From the NCBI RefSeq assembly GCF_007992115.1, contig NZ_BJZQ01000013.1, positions 28,033 through 92,032 of the forward strand: 64,000 nt of DNA, in the 5' to 3' direction. Under the pieces are notes generated by a model, which did no database searches, was not told the DNA's origin, and saw nothing but the letters and a program-made list of their open reading frames with translations. Positions 11,199-24,346 of this stretch are shown one piece after another. The DNA is from Aeromicrobium flavum (GTDB taxonomy: Bacteria > Actinomycetota > Actinomycetes > Propionibacteriales > Nocardioidaceae). A program made the position numbers and the translations under genes. The first letter of the stretch is position 1. Each line of letters opens with the position of its first letter.

Positions 11199-13142
11199 TC
11201 AGTCCTCCAGGATCTCGCCCGTGGCCATGTTCACGGCCGGGGCGGGGGGCTCTCCCTCGTGGAGCGCCGCCACGATGGATTGTGCCGTAGCCAGCCCGAT
11301 CCCGGGGACGTCTGTGATCTCCTCCACGCTCGCGGCGCGCAGCTTCTTCAAGGAGCCGAAGTGGCGCATGAGCGCGCGGCGGCGCGTCTCACCCAGGCCC
11401 GGCACCGGGTCGAGCAGGCTCTCGACCATCGACTTGCTGCGGCGCTGGCGGTGGTGCGTGATCGCGAAGCGGTGGGCCTCGTCGCGGACGCGCTGGAGCA
11501 GGTAGAGGCCCTCGCTGGTGCGCGGCAGGATCACCGGGTCCTCGTCCTGGGGCAGCCACACCTCCTCGAGGCGCTTGGCCAGCCCACACAGGGCCACGTC
11601 CCGGACGCCGAGGGCCTCCATGGCCTGGCGGGCCGCCTCGACCTGCGGGGGTCCGCCGTCGACGACGACCAGGGACGGCGCGTACGCGAACCGCCGGGGC
11701 TTGCCGGTCTCGGGGTCGATGCCCGGCTCGGTGCCCTCCTGGCGCTCGACGGCCTTCAGGTGATGGGTGAACCGGCGGGTGATGACCTCGTGCATGGCGG
11801 CGACGTCGCTCTGACCCTCGTGCCGGACCGTGAACCGGCGGTACTCGGACTTGCGCGGGAGCCCGTCCTCGAAGACCACCATCGAGGCGACGATCTCGGT
11901 GCCCTGCAGGTTCGACACGTCGAAGCACTCGATCCGCAGCGGCGGCGCCGGCAGGTCGAGGGCCAGCTGGATCTCCTCCAGCGCCCGGCTGCGGCTGGTG
12001 AGGTCGCCCGACCGCTTGAGCTTGTGGCGGCCCAGCGCCTGCTTCGCGTTCTGCGCGACGGTGTCGAGCAAGGCGCGCTTGTCGCCGCGCTGGGGCACCC
12101 GCACCGTGACCTTGCCGCCGCGGCGCTCCTCGAGCAGCTCGGTGACGGCCTGGTGGTCGGAGGGCAGCGCGGGCACCAGCACCTCGCGCGGGATCGCGGC
12201 CGGCGCGACGTCGGCGTAGAGCGTCATGATGGCGCTCTCGACCAGCTCGGGGAGCCCGGCGTCGTCGCCGCGGTCGGCCACCCAGCCGCGCTGCCCCCGG
12301 ATGCGTCCGCCCCGGACGTTGAAGATCTGGACGGCCACCTCGAGCGGGTCGACCACGAACCCGAGCACGTCGGCGTCGGTGCCGTCGCCGAGCACCACCG
12401 ACTGCTTCTCCAGCACCCGGCGCATCGCCATCAGGTCGTCGCGGTACTTGGCGGCGAGCTCGTACTCCTGGGAGGCGGCGGCGTCGCGCATCCGCTCCTC
12501 GATCCCCCGCTCGAACCCGGCCGTCTGACCACCCATGAACGACAGGAAGTCGTCGACGATGTCGCGGTGCTCGTCGGGCGTCACCCGTCCCACGCACGGG
12601 GCCGAGCACTTGCCGATGTCGCCCAGCAGGCACGGCCGGCCTGCCGCCTGGGCGCGCTTGAAGACACCCGCGCTGCAGGACCGCATGGGGAAGACGCGCA
12701 ACAGGGTGTCGACCGTGTCGCGGATGGCCCAGGCATGCCCGTAGGGGCCGAAGTAGCGCACGCCCTTGCGCTGGGCGCCGCGCATGACCAGGACCCGCGG
12801 GATGTCCTCGCCGACCGTGACGGCCAGCCACGGGTAGGACTTGTCGTCGCGGTACTTGACGTTGAAGCGCGGGTCGTATTCCTTGATCCAGGAGTACTCC
12901 AGCGCCAGCGCCTCGACCTCGGTGTTGACGACCGTCCACTCGACGGACGTGGCCGTGGTGACCATCTGGTGCGTGCGCGGGTGCAGGTGGCCGACGTCCT
13001 GGAAGTAGGAGTTCAGCCGCTGGCGCAGGCTCTTGGCCTTGCCCACGTAGATGACCCGGCCCTGCTCGTCGCGGAACCGGTAGACGCCCGGGTCGGTCGG
13101 GATCTCCCCCGGCCGGGGGCGGTAGGTCGACGGGTCAGCCAC
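11199..13142 (-). CDS. uvrC: Excinuclease ABC subunit C
   Basis: Makes both incisions during nucleotide excision repair after UvrB loads. The 647-residue protein has, in order, the GIY-YIG nuclease ([21 protein letters not shown] at about 17-37), a UVR motif near residue 215 that contacts UvrB, the RNase H-like C-terminal nuclease (VVVDGGPPQ near residue 475), and a helix-hairpin-helix tail ([14 protein letters not shown]). It starts nine bases after the uvrA stop, forming a uvrA-uvrC pair, while uvrB lies separately at 20699-22783. Confidence 0.97.
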   Translation of the reverse strand: MADPSTYRPRPGEIPTDPGVYRFRDEQGRVIYVGKAKSLRQRLNSYFQDVGHLHPRTHQMVTTATSVEWTVVNTEVEALALEYSWIKEYDPRFNVKYRDDKSYPWLAVTVGEDIPRVLVMRGAQRKGVRYFGPYGHAWAIRDTVDTLLRVFPMRSCSAGVFKRAQAAGRPCLLGDIGKCSAPCVGRVTPDEHRDIVDDFLSFMGGQTAGFERGIEERMRDAAASQEYELAAKYRDDLMAMRRVLEKQSVVLGDGTDADVLGFVVDPLEVAVQIFNVRGGRIRGQRGWVADRGDDAGLPELVESAIMTLYADVAPAAIPREVLVPALPSDHQAVTELLEERRGGKVTVRVPQRGDKRALLDTVAQNAKQALGRHKLKRSGDLTSRSRALEEIQLALDLPAPPLRIECFDVSNLQGTEIVASMVVFEDGLPRKSEYRRFTVRHEGQSDVAAMHEVITRRFTHHLKAVERQEGTEPGIDPETGKPRRFAYAPSLVVVDGGPPQVEAARQAMEALGVRDVALCGLAKRLEEVWLPQDEDPVILPRTSEGLYLLQRVRDEAHRFAITHHRQRRSKSMVESLLDPVPGLGETRRRALMRHFGSLKKLRAASVEEITDVPGIGLATAQSIVAALHEGEPPAPAVNMATGEILED

Positions 13143-13151
13143 GATCGGGCC

Positions 13152-16010
<2,859 letters not shown>

Positions 16011-16066
16011 TGGTCCAGCGTACTGACGGAACCTGACAGAAACCTCTCGACGATAGGCTCGCGACC
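16011..16066. promoter_or_regulatory. Divergent promoter pair for uvrA and the MBL hydrolase
   Basis: The 56-base gap separates two start codons pointing away from each other. On the plus strand TAGGCT ends seven bases before the ATG at 16067; on the minus strand TACGCT ends six bases before the GTG at 16010. Neither start has a Shine-Dalgarno sequence, which fits transcription beginning at the start codon itself. Confidence 0.6.
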
Positions 16067-16720
16067 ATGACGTACACCGGACAGGTCACGGTCGGGGGCG
16101 CCCCCGACACCCGCGAGGCCGGCGACCTGGTGATCACCAAGATCGCCGTGGGCCCGATGGCCAACAACGCCTACCTGCTGCGCTGCGCCCTCACGGGCGA
16201 GCAGGTGCTGATCGACGCCGCCGACGAGGCCCCGCGCCTGCTCGAGCTCATCGGCGACCGGGGCCTGGCGCGCGTGATCACGACCCACCGCCACGGCGAC
16301 CACTGGCAGGCCCTGGCCGAGGTGGTGGCGGCCACCGGCGCCGAGACCGTCGCCGGCGAGGACGATGCCGACGAGCTCCCGGTCGACGTGGACGTCCGCG
16401 TCCGCACCGGCGCCCGGGTCCGCGTCGGCTCGTGCGAGCTGGAGGTCATCGAGATCGTCGGCCACACGCCGGGCTCGATCGCGCTGGCCTACGACGACCC
16501 CGACGGCGTCACCCACCTGTTCACCGGCGACTCCCTGTTCCCCGGCGGCGTCGGGCGCACGTGGTCGCCCGACGACTTCCTGCGGCTCATCGGCGACGTC
16601 GAGGGCAAGCTGTTCGCGCGCTTCGACGACGACACGTGGTTCTACCCCGGCCACGGCGACGACTCGACGATCGGCGCCGAGCGCCCCGGCCTGTCCGACT
16701 GGCGCGCCCGCGGCTGGTGA
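16067..16720 (+). CDS. MBL-fold metallo-hydrolase
   Basis: Member of the metallo-beta-lactamase fold, closest in appearance to glyoxalase II-like hydrolases. The di-metal motif THRHGDHW has ligands H74, H76, D78 and H79, with later ligands in [15 protein letters not shown] and YPGHGD. The length of 217 residues fits a single-domain enzyme. The start ATG lacks a ribosome site but has TAGGCT seven bases upstream. It ends three bases from the convergent P450. Substrate is not evident; the link to uvrA is conserved in many actinobacteria but its meaning is unknown. Confidence 0.85.
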   Translation: MTYTGQVTVGGAPDTREAGDLVITKIAVGPMANNAYLLRCALTGEQVLIDAADEAPRLLELIGDRGLARVITTHRHGDHWQALAEVVAATGAETVAGEDDADELPVDVDVRVRTGARVRVGSCELEVIEIVGHTPGSIALAYDDPDGVTHLFTGDSLFPGGVGRTWSPDDFLRLIGDVEGKLFARFDDDTWFYPGHGDDSTIGAERPGLSDWRARGW

Positions 16721-16723
16721 CCG

Positions 16724-18004
16724 TCAGAAGGTGACGGGCAGCGACTCGATGCCGAAGACGAAGCTGAGCTGACGGAACTCCAGCTCGGACTCGGGCACGG
16801 CGACGCGCAGGTCGGGGAACCGCTGCAGCAGCCTCGGCAGGGCGATCCGCAGCTCCATCCGGGCCAGCTCTGCGCCGATGCAGCGGTGGATGCCGTGCCC
16901 GAACGCGAGGTGGCCGCTGGCCGGGGTGCGCGTCGGGTCGAACGTGTCGGGGTCCGCACCGGCGGCGCGCGGGTCGCGGTCGGCCGCGCTGAGGGACACC
17001 AGCAGGACGTCGCCCGCCTCGATCCTCTGGCCGAAGAGCTCCATGTCCTGCTTCGCGAACCGGGGGAACGCCACCTGGACCACCGAGAAGTAGCGCAGCA
17101 GCTCCTCGATGACGCGGTCGAGCGTCTTGCGATCGCCCGAGCGCACCAGCTCGGCGTAGGCGGGGTCGCGGGTGAGCATCAGGGTGCTGAGCGCGATCAT
17201 CCCGGCGGTCGTCTCGTACCCGCCGGTGAAGACCCCGTCCGCGAGCCCCGCCAGGTCCTGGTCGGAGATCAGCTCGCCCTCGTCGCGGATGATCTGCCCG
17301 ATGAGGCCGGGTCCGGGCTCCTTGCGCTGGCGGGCCACGGCGTCGAAGAGGAACTCGCGCTGCTCCGACACCGCGCCGAACGCCGCCGCTCCCCCGTTGG
17401 TCGCGTCGAACCGCGCGCTGCCCAGCTTCGAGAAGGCCTGGGTGTCGTCGTAGTCGAGGCCCAGCAGCGCGCAGATCGTGTTGAACGGGATGGGGAACGC
17501 CAGCACCCTGGCCAGGTCGGCGCCGGGACCGGCCGCCTCCAGCTCATCGAGGGCCCGCTCGACGAACTGCTCGATCAGCGGCTCGAGCCGCGCCAGGCGG
17601 CGCATCGTGAACTCAGGGGTGATGATCTTGCGCAGCCGGGTGTGCACCGGCGGGTCGGTGAACCCCAGTCCCCCGATGTCGTCCGACGTGGCGGGGCCGT
17701 CGCCGGAGAACAGGTGCCGGATGTCGGTGGAGTACGTGTCGCGGGCCGTGAGCACCTGGCGCGCCTCCTCGTACCCCGTGACGAGGTACGCGGTGAAGTC
17801 GAACGGCAGGTCGAGCCGGTGCAACGGCTCGGACTCGCGGATCTGGGCCAGTCGCGGCACCGGATCCAGGCCCACGCGCTGCAACGGCGCCTTGGTGGGC
17901 TCGGGGATGAAGGAGAAGCTGGCGAGGTCGATCCCGCGCTTGCTGACGTGTCGCCGGGCGACCGACGTCAGCACTCTCGAGCGGACTCCCCGCAACCATC
18001 TCAC
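16724..18004 (-). CDS. Cytochrome P450
   Basis: Haem-thiolate monooxygenase of bacterial class I type, about 426 residues from GTG 18004. The haem-binding loop FGHGIHRCIG places the cysteine ligand at about residue 375, the I-helix oxygen-activation motif reads GGYETTAGM, and the K-helix ExxR is EELLR. I prefer GTG 18004 because TATCGT lies six bases before it, the leaderless pattern seen elsewhere here; GTG 18010 is the alternative. No ferredoxin or reductase gene is adjacent, so redox partners must come from elsewhere. Its substrate cannot be predicted; the divergent neighbour is an amino acid permease. Confidence 0.88.
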   Translation of the reverse strand: MRWLRGVRSRVLTSVARRHVSKRGIDLASFSFIPEPTKAPLQRVGLDPVPRLAQIRESEPLHRLDLPFDFTAYLVTGYEEARQVLTARDTYSTDIRHLFSGDGPATSDDIGGLGFTDPPVHTRLRKIITPEFTMRRLARLEPLIEQFVERALDELEAAGPGADLARVLAFPIPFNTICALLGLDYDDTQAFSKLGSARFDATNGGAAAFGAVSEQREFLFDAVARQRKEPGPGLIGQIIRDEGELISDQDLAGLADGVFTGGYETTAGMIALSTLMLTRDPAYAELVRSGDRKTLDRVIEELLRYFSVVQVAFPRFAKQDMELFGQRIEAGDVLLVSLSAADRDPRAAGADPDTFDPTRTPASGHLAFGHGIHRCIGAELARMELRIALPRLLQRFPDLRVAVPESELEFRQLSFVFGIESLPVTF

Positions 18005-18080
18005 CCGCACACGATAGACCGTCGGGGTTGCCGGATCGGGCACACGGCGCGACTCTGAAGGCACCACACGAGGGGGAGCC

Positions 18081-19493
18081 ATGGCGACCAGCACCGAATC
18101 GACGCAACAGCCGACCGAACTCCGACGGGTCCTCGGGCCCAAACTCCTGTTGCTCTTCATCGTCGGCGACATCCTGGGCACCGGCGTCTACGCCCTCACC
18201 GGCCAGGTCGCCGCCGAGGTGGGCGGCGCCGCCTGGCTGCCGTTCCTCATCGCGTTCGCGGTCGCGCTGCTGACGGCGCTGTCCTACCTCGAGCTGGTCA
18301 CCAAGTACCCGCAGGCCGCCGGTGCGGCGCTCTACGTGCACAAGGCCTTCGGGGTCCACTTCCTGACGTTCATGGTCGCGTTCACCGTGATGTGCTCGGG
18401 CATCACGTCGGCCTCCACGGCCTCACGCGCCTTCGCCGCGAACCTCGCCGTCGGGTTCGACTGGGAGGCGTCGAACCTCGAGATCATGCTGATCGCCCTG
18501 GCGTTCATGCTGCTGATCGCGGCGATCAACCTGCGCGGGGTCAGCGAGGGCGTCAAGACGAACGTCGTGCTCACGCTGGTCGAGCTCTCGGGCCTGCTGC
18601 TGGTGATCCTCGTCGGGCTCTGGGCGATCGCCGGCGGCGACGCCGACTGGGGCGCGGTGGTCGCGTTCGAGACCCCTGACGACAAGAACGTCTTCCTCGC
18701 CGTGACCACGGCGACCTCGCTGGCCTTCTTCGCGATGGTCGGCTTCGAGGACGCCGTCAACATGGCCGAGGAGTGCCACGAGCCGAACCGGATCTTCCCC
18801 AAGATCATGCTGACCGGCCTGGGGCTCACCGGCGTCATCTACATCCTCGTCTCGATCTGCGCCGTCGCGATCGTCCCCGTCGGCGAACTCGCCGGCAACG
18901 ACACCCCGCTGGTGACCGTGGTCGAGCAGGGTGCCCCCGACATCCCGATCGACACGATCCTGCCGTTCATCTCGATGTTCGCCGTCGCCAACTCGGCGCT
19001 CATCAACATGCTGATGGCCAGCCGTCTGCTGTACGGGATGGGCAAGCAGGGCGTCATCCCCCACGGCCTGGCCAAGGTCAGCAAGCGCCAGACGCCGTGG
19101 GTGTCGATCGCGTTCACCACCGCCTTGTCCCTCGGCCTGATCGCCTACGTCTCGAACGCCAGCACCGAGGCGGTCGCCGTGCTCGGCGGCACCACCAGCC
19201 TGCTGCTGCTCGCCGTCTTCGCGGTCGTCAACACGGCCGTGCTGGTCCTGCGCAAGGACACGGTCGACCACTCGCACTTCCGCACCGCGGCCCCGGTCGC
19301 CCTGCTCGGCATCGTGACGTGCGTCTACCTCGTCACGCCGCTGTCGGGTCGCCCCGGCTCGCAGTACGAGATCGCCGGGATCCTGCTCGTGATCGGACTC
19401 GTCCTGTCCGTGCCGATGTACTTCCTGAGCCGTCGCCGGGGCGAGCGCCTCGAGACGAACCCCGACGACCTGCCGCCGCACGAGATCCCCTGA
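18081..19493 (+). CDS. APC-family amino acid permease
   Basis: Polytopic secondary transporter of 470 residues with about 12 to 14 hydrophobic helices. The first helix carries the substrate-binding GDILGTGVYAL pattern (near residues 28-38) typical of amino acid-polyamine-organocation permeases. An atypical glutamate-rich stretch MVGFEDAVNMAEE follows helix 6, as in cationic and neutral amino acid carriers. The ATG at 18081 has a strong GAGGGGGAG ribosome site. It is divergent from the P450 with 76 bases between, and I cannot name its substrate. Confidence 0.85.
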   Translation: MATSTESTQQPTELRRVLGPKLLLLFIVGDILGTGVYALTGQVAAEVGGAAWLPFLIAFAVALLTALSYLELVTKYPQAAGAALYVHKAFGVHFLTFMVAFTVMCSGITSASTASRAFAANLAVGFDWEASNLEIMLIALAFMLLIAAINLRGVSEGVKTNVVLTLVELSGLLLVILVGLWAIAGGDADWGAVVAFETPDDKNVFLAVTTATSLAFFAMVGFEDAVNMAEECHEPNRIFPKIMLTGLGLTGVIYILVSICAVAIVPVGELAGNDTPLVTVVEQGAPDIPIDTILPFISMFAVANSALINMLMASRLLYGMGKQGVIPHGLAKVSKRQTPWVSIAFTTALSLGLIAYVSNASTEAVAVLGGTTSLLLLAVFAVVNTAVLVLRKDTVDHSHFRTAAPVALLGIVTCVYLVTPLSGRPGSQYEIAGILLVIGLVLSVPMYFLSRRRGERLETNPDDLPPHEIP

Positions 19494-19514
19494 GGGACCC
19501 CGGCGGCGGCGAGG

Positions 19515-20516
19515 TCAGTGCCCGCCGCCGACGCGCTCGGGGTACTTCTTGGAGTACCAGAGGCTCGCCACGGCCGTGATCGTCAGCGTCGCGATGATCA
19601 CGCCCAGGCTCAGCAGGGTGGGGATCTCGGGGATGGGCACCGGACCCACGTGGTGCACGGGCTCGCCGCCGTTGATGAACGGCAGCTCGTTCTCGTGCAG
19701 CGCGTGCAGCACCAGCTTGACGCCGATGTAGAACAGCAGGAACGCCAGGCCGTAGGACAGGAACACCAGGCGCTGCAGCAGGTCGCCGAGCAGGAAGTAG
19801 AGCTGGCGCAGGCCCATCAGCGCGAACACGTTCGCGGTGAAGACGATGTACGGCTCCTTGGTGAGGCCGAAGATCGCCGGGATGGAGTCCAGCGCGAACA
19901 GGATGTCCGTGGTGCCCAGCGCGATGATCACCAGCGCCATCGGCGTGATCGCGCGGCGGCCGTTCTCGCGGACGACGAGCTTGAGCCCGTCCCACTTGTC
20001 GCTGAGGTTGAAGCGCTTCCGCGCGAACCGGACGACCGCGTTCTCGACGTCGTCGTCCTCGTCGTTGTCGGCCACCAGCTTGACCGCGGTGTAGAGCAGG
20101 AACGCACCGAACACGTAGAAGACCCACGAGAACTGCTCGATGGCCACGGCGCCGACAGCGATGAAGATGCCGCGGAACACCAGCGCCAGGATGATGCCGA
20201 CGAGCAGCGCCTCCTGCTGGTACTTCCGCGGGACGGCGAAGCTGCTCATGATGATGATGAAGATGAACAGGTTGTCGATCGACAGGCTGTACTCGGTCAG
20301 CCAGCCGGCGTAGAACTCGATGCCGTACTGGCTGCCGTGGAAGGCCCAGACCCAGGCGCCGAAGGCGACGGCCAGGCCGATGTAGACCGACAGGTAGACC
20401 GCACACTCCTTCGTCGTGGGCTCGTGCGGCTTGCGGGCGATCACGACGATGTCGAACAGCAGGATGGCGATGGTCACCGCGAGGGTGACTCCCCATTCGA
20501 GCATGCTGACGTTCAC
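19515..20516 (-). CDS. TerC-family integral membrane protein (probable Mn exporter type)
   Basis: TerC proteins are nine-helix membrane proteins linked to tellurite resistance and, more recently, to Mn(II) export and metalation of exported enzymes. The 333-residue protein keeps the signature acidic helix SLSIDNLFIFIIIM (near residue 77) and a second ALDSIPAIFGL motif (near residue 218), both containing the aspartates thought to bind metal. It starts at GTG 20516 and is preceded by a manganese-sensing riboswitch at 20553-20661, which supports a manganese role. The upstream uvrB is on the same strand but the riboswitch implies independent control. Confidence 0.92.
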   Translation of the reverse strand: MNVSMLEWGVTLAVTIAILLFDIVVIARKPHEPTTKECAVYLSVYIGLAVAFGAWVWAFHGSQYGIEFYAGWLTEYSLSIDNLFIFIIIMSSFAVPRKYQQEALLVGIILALVFRGIFIAVGAVAIEQFSWVFYVFGAFLLYTAVKLVADNDEDDDVENAVVRFARKRFNLSDKWDGLKLVVRENGRRAITPMALVIIALGTTDILFALDSIPAIFGLTKEPYIVFTANVFALMGLRQLYFLLGDLLQRLVFLSYGLAFLLFYIGVKLVLHALHENELPFINGGEPVHHVGPVPIPEIPTLLSLGVIIATLTITAVASLWYSKKYPERVGGGH

Positions 20517-20552
20517 AGGCGGTCCTCTGTTCTCTCCGGGTCGTCAAAGACT

Positions 20553-20661
20553 CGGAGGTCTCTTCCACCGGACTGCAGACGATGACCGGTCCGGCGCCCC
20601 GGGATGGTCGACAGTGACCCCCGTGCTGACGAGACGCCGGTGATGGGAATACTCCCCTCCG
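20553..20661 (-). promoter_or_regulatory. yybP-ykoY manganese riboswitch upstream of terC
   Basis: Read on the minus strand, the element opens with CGGAGG then GGAGTA and closes with GAGACC then CCTCCG. The outer CGGAGG and CCTCCG pair perfectly as stem P1, and GGAGTA and AGACC are the conserved strands of the yybP-ykoY class, whose members bind Mn(II). Internal helices CCGGCG/CGCCGG and ACCGG/CCGGT fit the cross-shaped fold, and CGTCA and GTCGAC occur at the expected places. The host gene is TerC, one of the commonest genes under this class. A CAGACT box lies just upstream near 20672, so transcription would begin close to P1. Confidence 0.85.
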
Positions 20662-20698
20662 CGGTCCAGTCTGACAGCCGGGCGAAGGCGGCGCGAAC

Positions 20699-22783
20699 TC
20701 AGGTGCCGGCGCCGATCATGCCGCGCAGCTCGCGCTTGAGCTCGCTGATCTCGTCGCGCAGGCGCGCCGCCACCTCGAACTGCAGGTCGGCCGCCGCCTG
20801 GTGCATCTGGTCGGACAGCTGGTCGATCAGCGAGGCCAGCTCGCCCGAGGGCAGGTCGGCGAGGTTCTTCGTGTGCTGGCCCAACGGCACCGCCGCGCCC
20901 TTGCGGCGGTGGTCGCCGGTGGCGGCCAGCAGTGCGCGGGTGTCCTCGTCCTCGCGGGCGAGCATGTCGGTGATGTCGCCGATCTTCTTGCGCAGCGGCT
21001 GCGGGTCGATGCCGCGCTCGGTGTTGTAGGCGACCTGCTTGGCCCGGCGGCGGTTGGTCTCGTCGATCGCCGACGCCATCGAGTCGGTGATCCGGTCGGC
21101 GTACATGATGACCTGTCCGGACACGTTGCGCGCCGCGCGACCGATCGTCTGGATGAGCGACCGGGCGGAGCGCAGGAAGCCCTCCTTGTCGGCGTCGAGG
21201 ATCGCCACGAGGCTCACCTCGGGCAGGTCGAGACCCTCGCGCAGCAGGTTGATGCCGACCAGGACGTCGTACTCGCCCATCCGCAGCTCGCGCAGCAGCT
21301 CGACGCGGCGCAGCGTGTCGACCTCGCTGTGCAGGTATCGCGTGCGGATGCCCGCCTCGAGCAGGTAGTCGGTGAGGTCCTCGGACATCTTCTTCGTGAG
21401 CGTCGTGACCAGCACGCGCTCGTTGCGGGAGACCCGGTCGTTGATCTCGCCGATCAGGTCGTCGATCTGGCCCTTCGTGGGCTTGACGATGACCTCGGGG
21501 TCGATCAGGCCCGTGGGGCGGATGACCTGCTCGACGACGTCTCCCCCGACCTTGTCCATCTCGTAGTTGCCCGGCGTGGCCGACAGGTAGACCGTCTGGC
21601 CGATGCGCTGGAGGAACTCGGGCCACTTGAGCGGACGGTTGTCCATCGCGCTGGGCAGCCGGAACCCGTGCTCGACCAGCGACCGCTTACGGCTCATGTC
21701 ACCCTCGTACATCGCGCCGATCTGCGGGATCGTGACGTGCGACTCGTCCACGACGAGCACGAAGTCCTGCGGGAAGTAGTCGAGCAGGCAGTTCGGCGCC
21801 GATCCCGGCGGGCGGCCGTCCATGTGCAGCGAGTAGTTCTCGATGCCCGAGCAGGTGCCGACCTGCTCCATCATCTCGAGGTCGTACGTGGTGCGCATGC
21901 GCAGCCGCTGGGCCTCCAGCAGCTTGTTCTCGCGCTCGAGCACCTCGAGGCGCTCCTCGAGCTCGACCTTGATCCGCTCGATGGCGCGGGCCATCGTCTC
22001 GGGGCCGGCGGCGTAGTGGGTGGCCGCGCCGACGAAGAGCTCCTGGTCGTCGCTGAGGATCTCGCCCGTGAGCGGGTGCAGCGTCATCAGCCGCTCGATC
22101 TCGTCGCCGAAGAACTCCACCCGCACCGCCATCTCCTGGTAGACGGGGAAGATCTCGACGGTGTCGCCCTTGACCCGAAACGTGCCCCGCGTGGCGCTGA
22201 CGTCGTTGCGGACGTACTGGGCCTGCACGAGCGTGCGCAGCAGGTGGTCGCGCCCCATCTCGTCGCCGACCTTGAAGCCGATCCGGCGCTCGAGGTACTC
22301 CTGTGCCGAGCCGAGGCCGTAGATGCACGACACCGTGGCCACGACGATGACGTCGCGACGGGTGAGCAGCGACCACGTGGCCGAGTGCCGCAGCCGCTCG
22401 ACCTCCTCGTTGATCGAGGAGTCCTTCTCGATGTAGGTGTCGCTCTGGGCGATGTACGCCTCGGGTTGGTAGTAGTCGTAGTACGACACGAAGTACTCGA
22501 CGGCGTTGTTCGGCAGCAGCTCGCGCAACTCGTTGGCGAACTGGGCCGCGAGCGTCTTGTTGGGCAGCATCACCAGCATCGGGCGCTGCAGCTGCTCGGC
22601 GAGCCAGGCCGTGGTGGCCGTCTTGCCGGTGCCGGTGGCGCCCATCAGCACGACGTCGTCGGTGCCGCCCTGGATGCGCTTCGTGATCTCGGCGATCGCG
22701 GCCGGCTGGTCGCCGGCGGGCTGGTACTCGGAGACGACCTCGAACGGCGCCACCTGTCGCGTGAGTTCGGAGACGGGTCGCAT
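20699..22783 (-). CDS. uvrB: Excinuclease ABC subunit B
   Basis: Helicase-like damage verification subunit of nucleotide excision repair. The 694-residue protein has Walker A GATGTGKT at 48-55, the DNA-inserting beta-hairpin region around [11 protein letters not shown] (near residue 101), DEAD-like DESHVTIPQ, helicase motif QTIGRAARN, and a C-terminal UVR coiled coil that binds UvrC. The ATG has no ribosome site but TAGGCT lies six bases upstream, suggesting a leaderless mRNA. It is 4.7 kb from the uvrA start and on the same strand as uvrA and uvrC. Confidence 0.97.
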   Translation of the reverse strand: MRPVSELTRQVAPFEVVSEYQPAGDQPAAIAEITKRIQGGTDDVVLMGATGTGKTATTAWLAEQLQRPMLVMLPNKTLAAQFANELRELLPNNAVEYFVSYYDYYQPEAYIAQSDTYIEKDSSINEEVERLRHSATWSLLTRRDVIVVATVSCIYGLGSAQEYLERRIGFKVGDEMGRDHLLRTLVQAQYVRNDVSATRGTFRVKGDTVEIFPVYQEMAVRVEFFGDEIERLMTLHPLTGEILSDDQELFVGAATHYAAGPETMARAIERIKVELEERLEVLERENKLLEAQRLRMRTTYDLEMMEQVGTCSGIENYSLHMDGRPPGSAPNCLLDYFPQDFVLVVDESHVTIPQIGAMYEGDMSRKRSLVEHGFRLPSAMDNRPLKWPEFLQRIGQTVYLSATPGNYEMDKVGGDVVEQVIRPTGLIDPEVIVKPTKGQIDDLIGEINDRVSRNERVLVTTLTKKMSEDLTDYLLEAGIRTRYLHSEVDTLRRVELLRELRMGEYDVLVGINLLREGLDLPEVSLVAILDADKEGFLRSARSLIQTIGRAARNVSGQVIMYADRITDSMASAIDETNRRRAKQVAYNTERGIDPQPLRKKIGDITDMLAREDEDTRALLAATGDHRRKGAAVPLGQHTKNLADLPSGELASLIDQLSDQMHQAAADLQFEVAARLRDEISELKRELRGMIGAGT

Positions 22784-22850
22784 GGTTCGAGCCTACGGGC
22801 GCGGTCCGACACTTTCCTCGTGACGGCCGGGGCTCTCCGCCGACGGACGG

Positions 22851-23381
22851 TCAGCGGTCGGGCGCGATGCCCAGCGTGCGGATGGTCGTGGCCAGGCCCC
22901 GGTACTGGCCCACGAGCAGGCACAGCTCGATCGCCTGGCGCTCGTCCCAGTACGCCCGCAGCCGTCGCCAGGCGACGTCGTCGACGTCCTCGGCGGCCAG
23001 CAGCTGGTCGGTCGCCTCGAGGAGCACGGCGTCCGCTGGCTTCCACCCCGTGGGCTGCTCGTCACGGACCCGCTCCATCTCCTCGTCGCTCAGGCCCGCA
23101 CGGCCGCCGAGCCGGACGTGGTGGCGCCGCTCGTAGTCGCTGTCGCACCGGTGGGCGACGCGCAGGATGACGAGCTCGGTCTCGCGCCGCGGCAGGCGAC
23201 CGCGCAGCATGAGGGCCCCGGACCAGGCCAACCACCAGCGGAAGAGCGAGCGGTGCCGGCCGAGCGTCGTGAACAGGTGCGCCTCGCGGACCCCGGCGCC
23301 GCGGGACAGGACCTTGCCCAGCAGGTGGTTGACCGGTCCGAGCTGGCGCAGCCGACCCGGTGCGATCCTCGGCTCCCTCAT
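22851..23381 (-). CDS. Carboxymuconolactone decarboxylase/AhpD-like family protein
   Basis: A 176-residue all-helical protein of the CMD/AhpD superfamily. The family motif here reads LRVAHRCDSDYERRHH (around residues 70-85) with a single cysteine instead of the redox CxxC pair of true AhpD, so a peroxidase-partner function is doubtful. The ATG at 23381 overlaps the stop of the upstream SDR gene as ATGA. Co-expression with that reductase and the divergent TetR gene suggests one small catabolic or lipid-related unit, but no substrate is visible. Confidence 0.78.
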   Translation of the reverse strand: MREPRIAPGRLRQLGPVNHLLGKVLSRGAGVREAHLFTTLGRHRSLFRWWLAWSGALMLRGRLPRRETELVILRVAHRCDSDYERRHHVRLGGRAGLSDEEMERVRDEQPTGWKPADAVLLEATDQLLAAEDVDDVAWRRLRAYWDERQAIELCLLVGQYRGLATTIRTLGIAPDR

Positions 23382-24244
23382 CTCGCCGCCTCCTTCTGCG
23401 CCTGGGCGAGTGCCCGCGTGAGCTTGCGGTTGAGCGCCCGCATCACCAGCGCGTACGCCGGGGGGCACCAGCGCTGGGCGTAGTGACCGATGCGGATGTC
23501 GCGGGACGTGTAGACCCAGTACCTACGGCGCACCAGTCCCGACACGATCGCCTCGGCCGCCTCCGCGGGGCTGATGGCGTGACGCAGGAACTGCTGCTCG
23601 ACCTTCTGGATCGACGGCGCCGAGCGGTCGACCCCCACCACCTCCAGTCCCTGGACCAGCGGCGTGGCCACCGCGCCGGGGCAGACGAGGCTGACTCCGA
23701 TCCCGTGGTGTCTGAGGTCGAAGCGCAGCACCTCCGAGACGCCGCGCAGCCCGAACTTGCTGGCGCTGTAGGCCGCGTGCCAGGGCAGCCCGAAGATCCC
23801 GGCCGCGCTGGAGACGTTCACGATGTGTCCCCCGCGTCCCGCGTCGATCATCGCCGGCAGGAAGGACGACAGGACGTGCACGGGCCCCATCAGGTTGACG
23901 TCGATCAACCGACGCCAGTGCTCCTCCTCGAGGCGGTCGATCGTGCCCCAGACCGAGATCCCGGCGATGTTGAGCAGGACGTCCAGCGACCCGAACCGGG
24001 CGTCGACGCCCTCGGCGAAGGACCTCACGGACTCCGCGTCCGTGAGGTCCAACGCCGTGGCGACGAGGACCTCGCCACCCGACGCGCGCAGCTCGTCGGC
24101 CAGCTCGTCCAGCGCCCCCTGGTCGAGATCGGTCAGCACGAGTCGGGCTCCCTCCCGGCTCAACGCTCGTGCGGTCGCCGCACCGATCCCTCCCGTCGCG
24201 CCCGTCACGAGACACGACTTGGTACGTATGTCCAACTTCGCCAT
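23378..24244 (-). CDS. Short-chain dehydrogenase/reductase
   Basis: Classical SDR oxidoreductase of 288 residues. The NAD(P) motif TGATGGIG is at residues 14-21, NIAG at about 92-95, the catalytic serine in VSSAAG and the YSASK tyrosine-lysine pair near residues 158-162. An acidic D39-type residue in LTDLDQ suggests NAD preference. The C-terminal 40 residues are basic and extend beyond the classical core, as in membrane-associated SDRs of lipid metabolism. TAAGGT six bases before the ATG suggests leaderless transcription; it is divergent from the TetR gene, its likely regulator. Confidence 0.86.
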   Translation of the reverse strand: MAKLDIRTKSCLVTGATGGIGAATARALSREGARLVLTDLDQGALDELADELRASGGEVLVATALDLTDAESVRSFAEGVDARFGSLDVLLNIAGISVWGTIDRLEEEHWRRLIDVNLMGPVHVLSSFLPAMIDAGRGGHIVNVSSAAGIFGLPWHAAYSASKFGLRGVSEVLRFDLRHHGIGVSLVCPGAVATPLVQGLEVVGVDRSAPSIQKVEQQFLRHAISPAEAAEAIVSGLVRRRYWVYTSRDIRIGHYAQRWCPPAYALVMRALNRKLTRALAQAQKEAAR

Positions 24245-24346
24245 GCCGACACCTTAGGGGTCAGCGAGATCACACTCAAGGGAATCGACGTCAGGATGCG
24301 GACCCGCCCGAGATGTGGTCGTTGACCCAGCCGATAGGGTCGTTGC

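Noticed and set aside
18081..19493. APC permease as partner of the P450 in a biosynthetic cluster
   Set aside because: There are only two genes, no synthetase or tailoring enzymes, and both neighbours are housekeeping genes.
22851..23381. Alkylhydroperoxidase AhpD
   Set aside because: The redox CxxC motif is reduced to a single cysteine and no AhpC gene is adjacent, so only the superfamily is assigned.
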